Program-made: the position numbers and the translations under genes
Shown here: positions 1-11,834 of the stretch, in pieces
How the letters are laid out: each line of letters starts with the position of its first letter
How positions within the stretch are numbered: the stretch's first letter is position 1
Source of the DNA: Neostethus bicornis
Taxonomy: Eukaryota; Chordata; Actinopteri; Atheriniformes; Phallostethidae
Direction: 5' to 3'
Length of the DNA: 64,000 nucleotides
NCBI GenBank assembly: GCA_902685375.1
Contig: LR738541.1
Span: 620,001-684,000, forward strand
The notes under the pieces: generated by a model
The model's database searches: none
What the model was told of the DNA's origin: nothing
The model's input: the letters and a program-made list of their open reading frames with translations, nothing else

Positions 1-1139
1 AGGCAGCGCAGTATGGAGGGACAAAGCCCGTGAGTTAAAGGCAGCTTTGGGCAAACAGCAGTCTTTTTTTAACGGGGCCTGTAAAAAACTCTCAAAAAGC
101 AACAGAAACCTCATTTAGAGCTACACATTTTTTGATAAAAAAAGAAGAATACACAGTACACTGGTGAAGAGCATGCAATGCCAGGCCTCAGTATCAAAAG
201 TATCAAAGTAGCCCTCAGTATCAAAGAAGTTGACCACCCTTGATGTAGGGGTTTTACAACGGATTCTCCAGATAAGTGTCAAGAAGATGATACGGTATAC
301 ATTGTGTTTCAGAAACAGAGTAACAGCAAAAACGGATCAATTTATTCACTTTCTGCTTCATTCTTTTCAAGGCTGCTTGGTGGCAAGTGGTTTGAGCTCG
401 TCCCATCTGTCCCGCAGACATTAACCGTTTAATATCATCCCCAAAAATTGGGCTAAATCTTTGACGCTAATTAAACATATTACATAGTCGTAACTTATAA
501 ATAATTTTCAATATACTTCCCTTCTGTGCGCTATGATTACTCCCTCCTGGCTGTTGTCTGTCAGATGTTATCCATCGGTGTAAAACCAGTACGCACATAC
601 ATGCGGGAGGAAATAAGCTTCAAGCCATTAACTCTTGGACCCCATTATAGGCAGAGCCATCATATAATCTTGTTTCTCGCTTCACCTCCATAATATCGAT
701 GCGGTTGATATAATTGTCATGGAGCGCAACCCACACTTGACAGCTTGTACTTGTGATGAGATTGGATTGGCACCACAGCCCTCTCCATCTCTCAGTAACT
801 CCCGCTTCATTTAGACATCGTTGCTGTGTAGTCCATAGTGCTGACAGCTCATAGATCTCAGGGTTAACCATGATTAGATTAAAACCTGCGCTTCAACTTC
901 TTCTTTCATCATCTGTGGATTGACATAGTAATGTTATAATCCACCTGTCCAGACTACTTAGGAGACAAGATGGAACCGCTTTAAGAAGTAATAGATTTCT
1001 GATCCACTTCGTGTAGTCTTGATCATGTTACAACAAAGGCAAGAACTACTTTTTAAAAAACGTTTTCAAAGCTTTTATGTCTAATTTGTCAAACAAGCAG
1101 ATAGTTTTGTGAGAATTAAACTAATTCAGAACTGGATGA

Positions 1140-1355
1140 CAGTTGAGGTCATGATGTTTGCAGATGACATTGTGTTGTGTAGTGAGAACAGAGAACCATG
1201 TGGAGGTGAATCAGTATTGTGCGATTGTGTTCGGTCTGGTTGGAGAAGAATGAAGGTTAGCTGCAGAATAACAGCGTACTTGTCTTTGAAGGAGAGGGAC
1301 TGAAATGAAAGAGTGAGGTTACAGGAAAGAGGTAACAAAGGTAGAAGGTTTTATT
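1140..1355 (+). mobile_element. LINE-A remnant (RT active-site region)
   Basis: This is a decayed piece of the LINE-A reverse transcriptase. It keeps the segment coding MMFADDIVLCSE, with the FADD catalytic motif, and a trace of the following GAGAGGGA...GTGAGGTTACAGG stretch seen in better copies at 36010-36200 and 59280-59340. It has deletions and no useful frame. Confidence 0.7.
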
Positions 1356-1566
1356 TAGCATTGAAAAATCTGTTTTTTCTTACTTGTTTACTCTCGATTT
1401 TTTTAAATTATTTTAATCTATGTCATGTTCTTTGCTTTTTGTAAAGTTCGTAGTTCTCTGATTTAAAGGAGCCTCTTGAAAACGAAGACACATCTCAAGG
1501 AGTTTTTGACTGATACTGAAATAAATAAAAGAAGGAGGGAATATTAACCTTACATGGGGTGCAAGT

Positions 1567-1646
1567 TTTTATTTTTTTTTCATACTCTATTCATCCCTCA
1601 CCGGGGAAATTTGTGTGCTGTACTACTACACCGCAGCAGGCGGTTC
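1567..1646 (-). mobile_element. SINE-A fragment
   Basis: This is the 3' part of the tRNA-like SINE-A read in reverse. It has the shared CATCCCTCACCGGGG, TTTGTGTGCTG and ACACCGCAGCAGGC blocks found in full at 50098-50309. Confidence 0.75.
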
Positions 1647-2262
1647 TAGGACATTTCAGCCACGGATATTTCAGCCACGGACATTTGAGCCAAAAAAGTG
1701 CAACCTAGGATATTTGAGCCATGTGCGCCCCCGAATTTAGGACATTTCAGCCACGGACATTTAGGCCAAAAACCTATTTTATGTAGAAAATCGTGATATT
1801 CTGATATTTTATATACAAATTTTATCGTAAATAAACAGTTGCACTACAGAAAATAATTGGTTTTAGTCATTTTTATCCCATGGCTCAAATAAAAAATTCT
1901 GATATTTTTTAAAAATTTTGATATTTTATGTAAAAATTCTGATATTTTATGTAAAAATTCTGATATTTTATGTAAAAAATTTATCGTAAATAAACAGTTG
2001 CACTACAGAAAATAATTGGTTTTAGTCATTTTTATCCCATGGCTCAAATAAAAAATTCTGATATTTTTTAAAAATTTTGATATTTTATGTAAAAATTCTG
2101 ATATTTTATGTAAAAATTTTATCGTAAATAAACAGTTGCACTACAAAAAAATTGCTTTTAGTCTTAAAAATTTTTATCGTGCAAAAATTTTATTGTGCTT
2201 CATTCATATTGGCTGAAATGTCCGAGTCACCTTGGCTCAAATATCCTAGGTTGCAGTTTTTC
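1627..2262. repeat. Inverted-end element with internal 159-bp tandem repeats
   Basis: The left side carries GCAACCTAGGATATTTGAGC and the right side its complement GCTCAAATATCCTAGGTTGC, next to repeated GGACATTTCAGCC motifs. Between them lies AT-rich DNA in tandem. TTATCGTAAATAAACAG starts at 1822, 1981 and 2119, giving periods of 159 and 138 bp. The difference equals one 21-bp subrepeat (GATATTTTATGTAAAAATTC type). There is no coding potential. The family is not recognised. Confidence 0.75.
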
Positions 2263-3344
2263 ACTCACTTCGCTCACTTCAAAGATCACAACAAGCTCCT
2301 GCAACTCATTTCCATCATTGTCAAAGTGATTTAAACCCAAACACGACCAAATAAAAGCTTCTTTTTCTTATTCTGACTCCTTCGACATGTCTTCTGTTAG
2401 AGAAGAATGAACTTATAGGCATCGATCTTCAAAGTCAGGAGATGTTTTCTGCTCGATGTGGACACAATGTGAGAAGCGATCAGAAGGAAAGAAGTGGGAG
2501 AAGTCAGACTAAACAGAAAGTGACAAATCTATCAAGAATTCCCATGGAAAAATAAAAATAACCACACTGTCTCCTGTGGATAGAAAACTCGTAAAAGTGT
2601 GCGACTACTCCAGGATAGCAATACCGAATCTGTAAAAGGAACTTAAATGCAAACAAAACTTCAAAGATGTCACAAAAAAGATAAAAATCAGTGACTTTGG
2701 AGAGCTGAGGCAGAATGAAAGAGTTGTCAGAAGACACAAAGGAAGCAAAACATCTACAGTCGTATGAGAGTTTAAGGACTGACTTTAAAGAACGGGAAAC
2801 ACAAAAGAAGTGACAAGGGCAGACAGTCAGGCATTCAGAAGGAGACAAAAAGTGAGAAACAAAAACACAAAAATAAAGGCAAAAAACAAAAACTGAATCT
2901 ATTCCTAATGACTACAATGTCTCTGTTTTTAAAGACATTTTCAAGGACGGACAATTGAGACAAAGAAATGTTTAAAATCGACTGTCCAACTTTGTTTTTT
3001 TACTCTGAACAAGCAGAAAGAGCACAAAGCTTTTATTTTTATTGATCCATTAAGTTCAGAAGTGCTTGTGTGGCGCGGAGGGTTTATGGATGAAGAGGAA
3101 AACAACATGAATAGGTTCATCTGGGGGTTGGAGGCTATATTTTTAGCTGCTATTTAAAATTTAAAATACTTCATGTTTGCAATCGGCTCATTCGAGGAGG
3201 AAAAATTTAGAATTAAAACATAAAATTAGGACAGGCTAAAATCGAGTGACGCTAGTGCTGCAACATTAAACTGAATTAAAAAGCCAAATAAGGTGTGAAT
3301 CATTATTGAATGAGGAAGTTCAGAGTGGCAGTGAAGTGTACTTC

Positions 3345-3608
3345 AGCGGTGCAGGATATGGGGATTAAAAGACAATGGTGAAGTGTGCTGTAGGTGTGAC
3401 AGAGGAGTTCAGTGTAGAGGTGGGACTGAATCAGGGATCTACTTTGATTTTTTTTGTTACCGTGCTGATGGACATACTGAAAGATGAGGTTAGACAGGAA
3501 TATCCATGACTACAATGTTTGCAGATGACGTTTTGACATATAGTGAAATCAGGGAAACGGAGGAGACCCTGGAAAGGTGGAGGTTTGACCTGGAAAGGAG
3601 AAAATGAA
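3345..3608 (+). mobile_element. LINE-A remnant
   Basis: Frameshifted reverse transcriptase region. GTGGGACTGAATCAGGGATC corresponds to the HQGS block, and ATGTTTGCAGATGACG to the FADD block. The order matches the copy at 35783-36730. It stops where the sequence meets an antisense piece of the same family. Confidence 0.75.
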
Positions 3609-3679
3609 TCTGTAAGTTATTGCAGATTTAGATGAACTGCCTCTAAACCCTGAAGCTTTCCCTCAAACAGGCAAAACAA

Positions 3680-3790
3680 CAAGTTGGTTTCCTCCATCTA
3701 ATCTTGTCTTCTTTCCCACCAACTACCTTCATGTCCTCCTTCACTACATCCATAGACCTTCTCTTTGGACTTCCATCAGCAGGCCCTTGG
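3680..3790 (-). mobile_element. LINE-A remnant, opposite strand
   Basis: The reverse complement reads like the 3' end of LINE-A (RRFMDTVKEDMKIVGVT region). Blocks similar to CCAACTATCTTCATGTCTTC and ACTGTATCCATGAACCTCC are visible with many changes. It lies next to a sense-strand piece, so the two are not one simple insertion. Confidence 0.6.
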
Positions 3791-3838
3791 TGGTCCATAA
3801 GAGTACTGCAAAATGTCTACAGATTATATAGTCTAAAT

Positions 3839-4327
3839 CAGGGGTGGGCAAACCTTTTGTTTGCAGGCCACATTGAGTTCTAACATTTGACAAAGGGACC
3901 GGAACAGGAGCAGCTGGGTGGTATGCATTGGTGACCTCCCCACACATCTTGGGAGAAACATGTGCTTTCATTCCCAATGGAAAAGAAGAAAATAATTACA
4001 AAAAATGCAAGGACGAAACATTTGCAGCAAGTATAATGAAATGCAATATATTTGATCTGGGTATGGAAAGCCATCGGGGCCACTGCACGCACGTATCTGC
4101 ACGCTTTGTTTATTTTGACAATGTCCACATTACAGAGACACACACATTTTAATGGGGGCAGTGTTGTTGTTTTCTCGACAAAGCCAATGAATCTAGAGTG
4201 CACAAAATTTAAGGGAAAATAAAACCTCAACAAGGTATATTTATTTAATGTTTTTGAGTTTGACGGGCCAGACTAAAACATTTAATGGGCCGCATGTGGC
4301 CCTTAGTCCGTAGTTTGCCCATGCCTG
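3839..4327 (+). mobile_element. hAT-like non-autonomous element, GTGGGCAAAC family
   Basis: This is a 489-bp element with ends CAGGGGTGGGCAAAC and GTTTGCCCATGCCTG (inverted). It is flanked by GTCTAAAT at 3831-3838 and TTCTAAAT at 4328-4335, seven of eight bases matching. The 8-bp duplication and CAG...CTG ends indicate hAT. It has no transposase. Relatives are at 21695-22256 and 28782-29370. Confidence 0.8.
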
Positions 4328-4654
4328 TTCTAAATGCATTTTAATACACATCAATTCTTAGGTTATTTTTTAATTGTAATGCTACAAAAGCGTGATATGA
4401 CAAGATTCAAATGGGGGTTGGAGTCCTCATAAAAGAAACGGAAGTCTTTGGAGATCCCCTGTTGAAAAAAAAGTGGGAAATACTGTTCCTGGCGTCTTGC
4501 CTGGACCTTACAGTTTCAGAATCATTCTGCAAAATTCTGTTTAGTATTAATGAACAATATTTGAACCAAACAAGAGTTTAAAGTAAAAGAAAAATAAAAT
4601 ATTTAACGTATTTATTTAATATTTAACATATAAAAGATTTTTCTTCATTTTTTT

Positions 4655-4728
4655 TCCATCTTGCGGTCGACTCGAGATCATTCCGCGATCTACCAATAGA
4701 CCGCGATCGACCGGTTGAGCACCTCCGA
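4655..4728 (-). mobile_element. End fragment of the CAGGGGTGCCCAACC family
   Basis: The reverse complement reads GTGCTCAACCGGTCGATCGC then GGTCTATTGGTAGATCGCGG, closely matching the left end of the element at 50580. Only this end is recognisable. Confidence 0.55.
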
Positions 4729-5546
4729 TATAGAGCGTGTTGAAAGTCTCTATCCTGCCAATGTAAACAGGTGTCCAATGTCGCATAAATTTGTTTACTA
4801 TGTCCAGCTTTACTTCAGAAGTCTAGTTTTGAATTGCCTTTTGAAACATATCTGCAAATACGTATGGAAAGCACCATTAAAATTTCTGCAGGATCTGTGA
4901 AGTCGGAATATTTCTGTTTTGTTGCTTCCTTTTACTTTCTGCGTATAAGTGCAACATTTCCAGATAAGTGATTCAAAGAAAGCTAGCTAGAGTATGTATA
5001 AGTGTGTGTATTTGTTGGCATATTTTCCAGCGCTGACATGTGCACTAAGCTGTCAAATCAGCACATAAACTGTGTATTCTGCTTTTTCCGTCTTTGCTTT
5101 CATCCTTTCTTCTCTCCATATTTCTGCTGCTTCTTTCTCAGCCATTTATACCTCCTGAGGTATCTTCTTTGTCCTAAATTTATGATTTTTTAAAAAAATA
5201 TATATTTTAAGACTTGACAACCTGATGGAAAAGTGTGTTTGAACTTCAGTGAGCTTCTCAAGCTGGATTTTGATGTTTTTATGTATATTTTCAACAAGAA
5301 AGCATGCATTCTCATCAGTTCTGCTTTTTTTTTTCCTTTGAAGGACCCAAAACAAATCAGTGCCAATCAGTGAGCACCTCATTCCGCAGCTGCAACACAT
5401 ATTTACCACATACATGCTTCGACTGTGTACAAAACTGAAACAAACACAAAGCACGCACATCCATGTACACACTACCATGGCTTGTATAAACCGCCGTCAG
5501 TAATAGGCTTCTGAATTACAGTGTGTCAAGGCTGCATGGCATAAAT

Positions 5547-5568
5547 TGTGTGTGTGTGTGTGTGTGTT
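5547..5568. repeat. TG dinucleotide microsatellite
   Basis: About eleven perfect TG units lie in otherwise unremarkable intron. Confidence 0.95.
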
Positions 5569-5959
5569 TGTCAAGTGGCTACTGGTGGGTCCAGAGGTTA
5601 AATATCCCATCCGCTTTTGGTCGCTTGGTGTGATTTGAGGGCTCTCGTCGAAGGCAACTTGATTGCATTTGTGATTTGTGGGTGGGTAGAAAGCTGCGAG
5701 GCAGAGCTGGAGGAATCACAAACGGCACAAAGGTGATAATAGCAAATTGGTGTGTAAATTTAAACTTTTTTTTTTTTTTTTTTTGATATATGAAAAAGAA
5801 CTAGCCAGAGCTTTGTTGTGTAAAACTGAGATTGTAGGCAATAAGTACAGAGTCCAGTGTAGGTCATAAAACAGAAAAAAAAAAATACCTGCAACTTAGC
5901 TTGTTATCAATTTTAATCTTTATTTACATAGAATTAAATTAGATCTATTTTCCTCTCCC

Positions 5960-6387
5960 GGAAAATGGGTGCAATGCCCTCTGCCCCTCTGGGACAAGGT
6001 CCTGCCCCAAGTGGAGGAGTTTAAGTATTTCGGGGTCTTGTTCATGAGTGGAGGAAGGATGGAGCGGGAGATCGACAGGCGGATCGGTGCGGCGTCAGCA
6101 ATAACTAGGACGCTGCATCGGTCCGTCGTATTAAAGAGAGAGCTGAGCCGAAAAGCAAAGCTCTCGATTTACAAGTCGATCTACGTACCCTCACCTATGG
6201 AATGAGATCATGAATACAAGTGGCCAAGACGAGCTTCGTCTGCAGGGTGGCTGGGCTCTCACTCAGAGATCGGGTGAGGAGCTCTGCCATCTGGGAGGAG
6301 CTCATGGGGTGGTGAGGGCATCTGGTCAGAATGCCCCCCCGTGTGCCTTGCTGATGATGTGTTTTGGGCACGCCCACCAGGAAGAGA
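5960..6387 (+). mobile_element. LINE-B fragment joined to LINE-A
   Basis: It codes, with frameshifts, the LINE-B segment QVEEFKYFGVLFMSGGRMER, then EIDRRIGAASAITRTLHRSV and on to the region before RGRP. At about 6387 the LINE-B sequence stops at GGAAGAGACCA and LINE-A begins at once, in the same orientation. LINE-B does not resume after LINE-A ends. Confidence 0.8.
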
Positions 6388-6932
6388 CCAGATTTGAAGT
6401 ACTTAGGATCAACAGTCCAGAGCAATGTAGAGTGTGGAAAAGAGGGGAAGAAGCGGCTGCAGGCAGGCTGGAATGGGTGGAGGAAAGTATCAGGTGTGAT
6501 GTGTGATAGAAGAGTTTCAGCTAAAATGAAAGGGAAAGTGTACAAAACCGTAGTGAGACCGGCCATGCTGTTTGGTCTAGAGACAGTGGCACTGAGGAAA
6601 AGACAGGAAACAGAGATGGAGGTAGCAGAGATGAAGATGCTGAGGATCTCTTTGGGAGTGACCAGGATGGACAGGATCAGGAATCAATATATCAAAGGAC
6701 CGGCATATTTTAGGGGTTTTGGAGATAAAGTTAGAAGAAGAAGGATGCTGGATTTGGAACCACCAGGAAAGAGGCCAAGAGGAAGACCAAAGAGGAGGTT
6801 CATGGATACAGTGAAGGAAGACATGAAGATAGTTGGTGTGACCAAAGAAGATGCAGCAGATAGGGTTAGATGGAAGAAACTGACTTGCTGTGGCGACCCC
6901 TAAAGGGAAATGCCGAAAGAAGAAGAAGAGTT
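6388..6932 (+). mobile_element. LINE-A 3' end
   Basis: This is the C-terminal part of a non-LTR reverse transcriptase. It runs from LKYLGSTVQSN through KMKGKVYKTVVRPAMLFGLE and TRMDRIRN to GKRPRGRPKRRFMDTVKEDM, LTCCGDP and stop. The GAAATGCCGAAAGAAGAAGA tail is the family's 3' end. About 60 bp (RLRWFGHVQ region) is deleted. The layout resembles RTE/BovB-type LINEs, with a short 3' tail. Confidence 0.85.
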
Positions 6933-7624
6933 CACAGAAGTGTTACGGACGCATGGACGCCATGAGTACTTAATAAAAATACCAATAACACACAAAGTAT
7001 TTTATTTGTTCGACTCGTTTAATATGGATTTGAATAAGCTCCGCCCCCTGACTCCACGTTTCGGTTGAAAAAAAAAATTAGAGTTTGAAATAACTTTCTA
7101 GTGGTCATCAGTTGTTGCTACACCAAAAAAAAACTATGAAATTGAAAGTGTTTTACAGTCAAACTGGTAAAAAATAAATAATGAAGTCTTTAGATGTGAA
7201 AGGTGTATTATACAGTAAGTGCTTGATTGAACCACGGGGGCTCACTGCCCCCACAGAACCGTCACTCTGACACTGTGAAGCTGTCGGTCTCTTTCTGAGG
7301 GAAATCATTCCAGCTATGTTCTCAGAAGCAGGACTGGATTAAGATAAATGGATTAGGTGACAGGTAAAACCTTTTATAACCCCGGCTCCAACTGATAGAG
7401 ACGCCATTAACAGATTTACAAATGGAATGTAGGAATAAAAGAAACGGGTTGAAGAAAAGGAAAACGATGGCCCGATTAAATACATTTAAAGAAAAGGTTT
7501 AATGTTTAAAAAGAGCAAAATTAATAAAAACAACTCTTTTTTTAAATTTTGGTTTAATTATAAATTAAACTATTGATAAATTACTATTAAATTACTGTTG
7601 GCTTCATCGGACCGCAATATCTGC

Positions 7625-8380
7625 TCTCACTGATTGATTTGCTGCCGAGTGTGAAGCGGTCGGGATGGGAATCAGCGCCTACAAATTCAAGACCATGGTC
7701 TTCGCTCGGAAAAGGGTGGAATGCCCCCTGCGGGTCAGGGACAGGGTCCTGTCCCAAGTGGAGGAGTTTAAGTATCTCGGGGTCTTGTTCACGAGTGGGG
7801 GAAGGATGGAGCGAGAGATCGACAGGCGGATTGGTGCGGCGTCAGCAATAACTAGGACGCTGCATCGGCCCATCGTGGTAAAGAAAGAGCTGAATCGAAA
7901 AGTAAAGCTCTTGATTTACAAGTCCATCTATGTTCCCACCCTCACCTATGGTCACCAGCTGTGGGTGGTGACCGAAAGAATGAGATCACGGATACAAGCG
8001 GCCGAAATGAGCTTCCTCCGCAGGGTGGCTGGGCTCTCACTCAGAAATTGGGTGAGGAGCTCTGCCATCTGGGAGGAGCTTGGTGTCGAGCCGCTCCTCC
8101 TCCAGATCGAGAGAAGCCAGATGGGGTGGTTTGGGCATCTGGTCAGGATGCCCCCCGAGCACCTCGCTGGTGAGGTGTTTCAGGTACGTCCCACCGGGAG
8201 GAGACCAAGAGGCAGACCCCGGACATGCTGGAGAGACTATGTCTCACAGCTGGCCGGGGAACGACTCTGGATCCCTCCGGTTGAGCTGGAGGATGCAGCT
8301 GGGGTGAGAGAAGTGTGGGCTTCCCGTCTGAGGCTGTTGCCCCCGTAACCCAGCCCCAGATGAGCGGAAAATGACGGAAC
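7625..8380 (+). mobile_element. LINE-B copy with open 227-codon frame
   Basis: This is the longest intact reading frame of the family here (7665-8348). It covers FKTMVFARKRVECPL, EEFKYLGVLFTSGGRMEREI, IYKSIYVPTLTYGHQLWVV, RMRSRIQAAEMSFLRRVAGL, the WFGHLVRMP motif, GRRPRGRPRTCWRDYVSQLA and RLRLLPP then stop. This is the thumb and C-terminal tail of a non-LTR reverse transcriptase. The FADD catalytic region and endonuclease are missing (5' truncation). The tail reads AAATGACGGAACGG. RTE-clade placement is my inference. Confidence 0.85.
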
Positions 8381-9602
8381 GGTTTAATTACAGTTTTGCT
8401 GGTCACTTTGTGCGGTGTGTCTTTATTACCAGCGTGATACTGGATTCACTGGTCACACCATGTCATTCGATTCTAAAAATGCCTCTATTTTTTTGTTCAA
8501 TATCAAAGAAAGTTTTTTTTTTTTTTTTTCCCAGATGTATTTCCTCTTTATTGCCTCTCTTGTTCTAATCTTCCACTCCAGCCTCTCCAAACATCGCTCT
8601 GCACACAAACACAATATGCATTCAAAGACTCATCCACTTGTAGATTTTTTCCAAGGACCAGGCGTCAGATTGAATTGCACACACTCTGGTGATTTATCAG
8701 AGGGAGCAATAAATGTCCATTATTAAAACCAAGCCACCATATAAAAGCCTTGGATCGGAGACGTAATGGCACCCTGTGGGCTGGTGATAACTCTGTGTTT
8801 ATATGTGTGCGTGTGAACGGGAGTGGATGAGAGAGCCGGGCAGACTGAATGTGACAAACACTGAAAGAAAGGCAATAACGTCTGAAAATGACAGAGAAAG
8901 AGGGCGATCACCACAAAGGGGAGAGATGGAACGTGTGTAGAAGGTACAAAGCCTTCTCTGACAGGCTGTGTGTCATTTTCCATCTCTGCCAGCTCCATCT
9001 AATCTGAGCCCCTGATGTGTTTCTTTCTTCATTTGCAGTTAGTGGCTGGATTATATAGCCTACACCCGGCTGTGCGCTCCATATTGCACTGTGTGTGTTA
9101 GGCGAATATGTGTGCGTCTACGAGAGTGTGGATGTGGATCTTTACAAGGCAGGCCTCATGTGGGGTCATAAAAATAGCTATAATATTCTCTGAGTGATTT
9201 TCTCCCTTAGGCGAATGAAGAGAGAATGAGCTATTGCAGGAAAATAGGTGTACATGGTTGCGGCGAAACACCTAGAAGTTTCATTTTTATGCTCCCTGGT
9301 TCCCTCCTGAAGAAACTCCCTCCAACTGGAACCACGGAAAGTTAACGTAGAGTTATTTTATATCGGCAGATTTCATCGGGTGTCGGTAAAAGTGTGAAAT
9401 TCGACTGCAATTTTATTCTTTAATATTTCAGCCGTGTTCAATTTCTAATCTTTTATTTCACCTGCTAGACTATTGGCTCACTTGGAAAGTAAAGGTCAGA
9501 GCTGAAAATCCAATAAGTTTTCAGCCTTGTGAAAAAAATCTGTCAGCCGAGTTTGTAGAACAGACCACTTGATGGAATGAAACTAAGATTACTAATATAT
9601 GA

Positions 9603-10858
9603 TGGAGCTTTACCATTTAAAAATGTGTATCGAGAATGTATACAATAATACTAGGGTCGGATCCCAAACCCCCACAAAAAGTCCACAAAAAAACAAAAAA
9701 AAAAAACAAAGAAGAAGAAGAAAGAAAAGGGGACTAGTTGCAGGGCCAGCGAATGGGCCTCCAAAGTGCAGGAAAATTACTCTAATTTATTAATTCCCTT
9801 ATACTGGCTTTGTCATTGACCTCACTACCCCCCCTTTAGAAAATCCTGGATCCGCCCCTGCACACTAATCATAAATTTATTAGCAATTTTTTTTTTTTTT
9901 GGAGCCTTACCATTTAGAAATTTGAATCGATAATACATACAATAGTACCAGGGGCGGATCCAAGGGGAGGCAGTGGGGGCGCTCCCCAACCTACTACACC
10001 CTACAAAAAAGTCCACTAAAAAAAAACAAACAAAAAAAAAAACAAAGAAGACGAAGAAAAGAAATGGGACTAGTGAATGGGCCACCAAAATGCAGGAAAA
10101 TTACTCTTATTTATTTACTCCCCCAATACTGGCTTTGTCATTGAGCTCACGCCTCTTCCCTTTCGAAAGTCTTCAATCCGCCCCTGCATACTAATCATAA
10201 ATTAATTAGCATATTTTTTTTTTTTTTTTTGGAGCCTTACCATTAAGAAATTTGTATTGATAATATATACAATAGTATCAGGGGCGGATCCAGGGGGAGG
10301 CAGTGGGGGCGCTCCCCAACCCCACGCAAAAAAGTCCACAAAAAAAAAAACAAAGAAGAAGAAGAAAGAAAAAAGGACTAGTCTAAGGGCCAGCGAATGG
10401 GCCACCAAAATGCAGAAAAATTACTCTTATTTATTTATTCCCCCAATACTGGCTTTGTCATTGAGCTCACGCCTCTCCCCTTTCGAAAGTTTTGGATCCG
10501 CCCCTGCATACTGATCAAAAATTAATTAGCATTTTTTTTTTTTTTGGAGCCTTACCATTTAGAAATTTGTATCGATAATATACACCATAGTACCAGGGGC
10601 GGATCCGGGGGGAGGCAGTGGGAGCGCTCCCCAAGCCCCCTCAAAAAAGTCCACAAGAAAAGAAAAAACAAAAGAAGAAGAAGAAGAAAGAAAAGATGAC
10701 TAGTCTCAGGGCCAGCGAATGGGCCTCCAAAATGCAGGAAAATGACTCTAATTTATTAATTCCCTTATACTGGCTTTGTCATTGACCTCACACCCTCCCC
10801 CTTTAGAAAATCCTGGATCCGCCCCTGCACACTAATCAAAAATTTATTAGCGTTTTTA
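9603..10858 (+). repeat. Four-unit tandem array built on a hAT-like element
   Basis: Four direct units start at about 9604, 9901, 10231 and 10546 with GGAGCCTTACCATTTAGAAA, giving periods of roughly 297-330 bp. Each holds CAGGGGCGGATCC at one end, a poly-A/GAAGAAG stretch, and GGATCCGCCCCTG at the other, then CATACTAATCA and a poly-T run. The first unit is the most diverged. The CAGGGGCGGATC ends also occur at 19260-19718 and inside the three hAT copies. Confidence 0.85.
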
Positions 10859-11475
10859 ATGACACCCTTCAATTCTACTTGCCACAGTTTCCTATTTATG
10901 ACGTCAAATTGCAACATTTGATCGCCTGTCTGGAATCTAGAAAGCCAGAATCAAATCAAAGTTTGTTTTTCATGTGAAAATCACTTTTTTCTCTCGCCAA
11001 CTTCTGACTGACTGAGACACCTGCAGTGAAGTGACTTGAAAGCACTTATCTGTTAGAAAAAAAAAAAAAAAAGCTACTTTTCAGTTCTATCTTCTTTTCT
11101 ATTTGTCAGAAACTGTCTTGCTATGTTTTTCACACACTTATGAAGCTATTATCACAAAAACTTTAATGTAATTTTTTAACGTAAAAATTTGTCTGTAGCG
11201 CCGAAATTAACAATCACGTTGAATCAGAATTCTGACCTGAAAATAATAATTACACCATTTTTTTTTTTAGATTAGATTTATGCATTGAATCCTTGGTTTG
11301 AAAAATAATGTTTCCAGATTTGTTATAATAATTAATCAAACTAATTGCCTAAATATTTATATCTAGAATTTTGAAATGAGAAAACATCTTTTAAGGACAT
11401 AAATATCGTACATAAATTTGTACAAAGATTCACGCTAAATCCTCTTTTTGAAGTTTTTAATGTCAAGACTTGACT

Positions 11476-11834
11476 TGGCGGCACGGTGGTGCAGTGGCTA
11501 GTACAATGGCTAGCACAGTGGCCTCACAGCAAGAAGGTCATGAGTTTGAGTCCCAGGTAGGGGCGAGGCTTGGAAGACTGGACTTTCTGTGCGGAGTTTG
11601 CATGTTCTCCCTATGTCTGCGTGGATTTTCTCCAGGTACTCTGGTTTCCTCCCACCCTCCAAAAACATGCATGCTAGGTTGATTGGCCCTAGGAATGAAT
11701 GTGTGTGCGCGTATGGTTGTACTTTGTGTTTGGCCCCGCAACAGACTGGTGACCTATTCGGGGTGTAACTTGCCCCCTTGACTCGGATCAGTTGGGATGG
11801 GCTACAGCACCCCGCAGAATAGAAGGTGACTGTG
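11476..11834 (+). mobile_element. SINE-B copy (tRNA-like head)
   Basis: It starts GGCGGCACGGTGGTGCAGTG, a tRNA-like A box, followed by CATGAGTTTGAGTCCC as B box. Then come the body GTTTGCATGTTCTCCC, CATGCATGCTAGGTTGATTG and the tail region ATCAGTTGGGATGGGCTACA. This head and body are common in fish genomes. There is a partial duplication in the head. Confidence 0.8.

Noticed and set aside
620..871. 83-codon minus-strand frame as a possible gene
   Set aside because: No splice pattern, domain or homology recognised; length is within chance for this much sequence. Mentioned only as possible conserved DNA.
9660..9760. Possible CRISPR-like or regularly spaced repeats
   Set aside because: The spacing comes from a ~300-bp tandem unit in eukaryotic DNA; no short direct repeats with unique spacers.
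11476..11560. Possible true tRNA gene
   Set aside because: A and B boxes are present, but no cloverleaf or acceptor-stem pairing is evident and the sequence continues into a SINE body.
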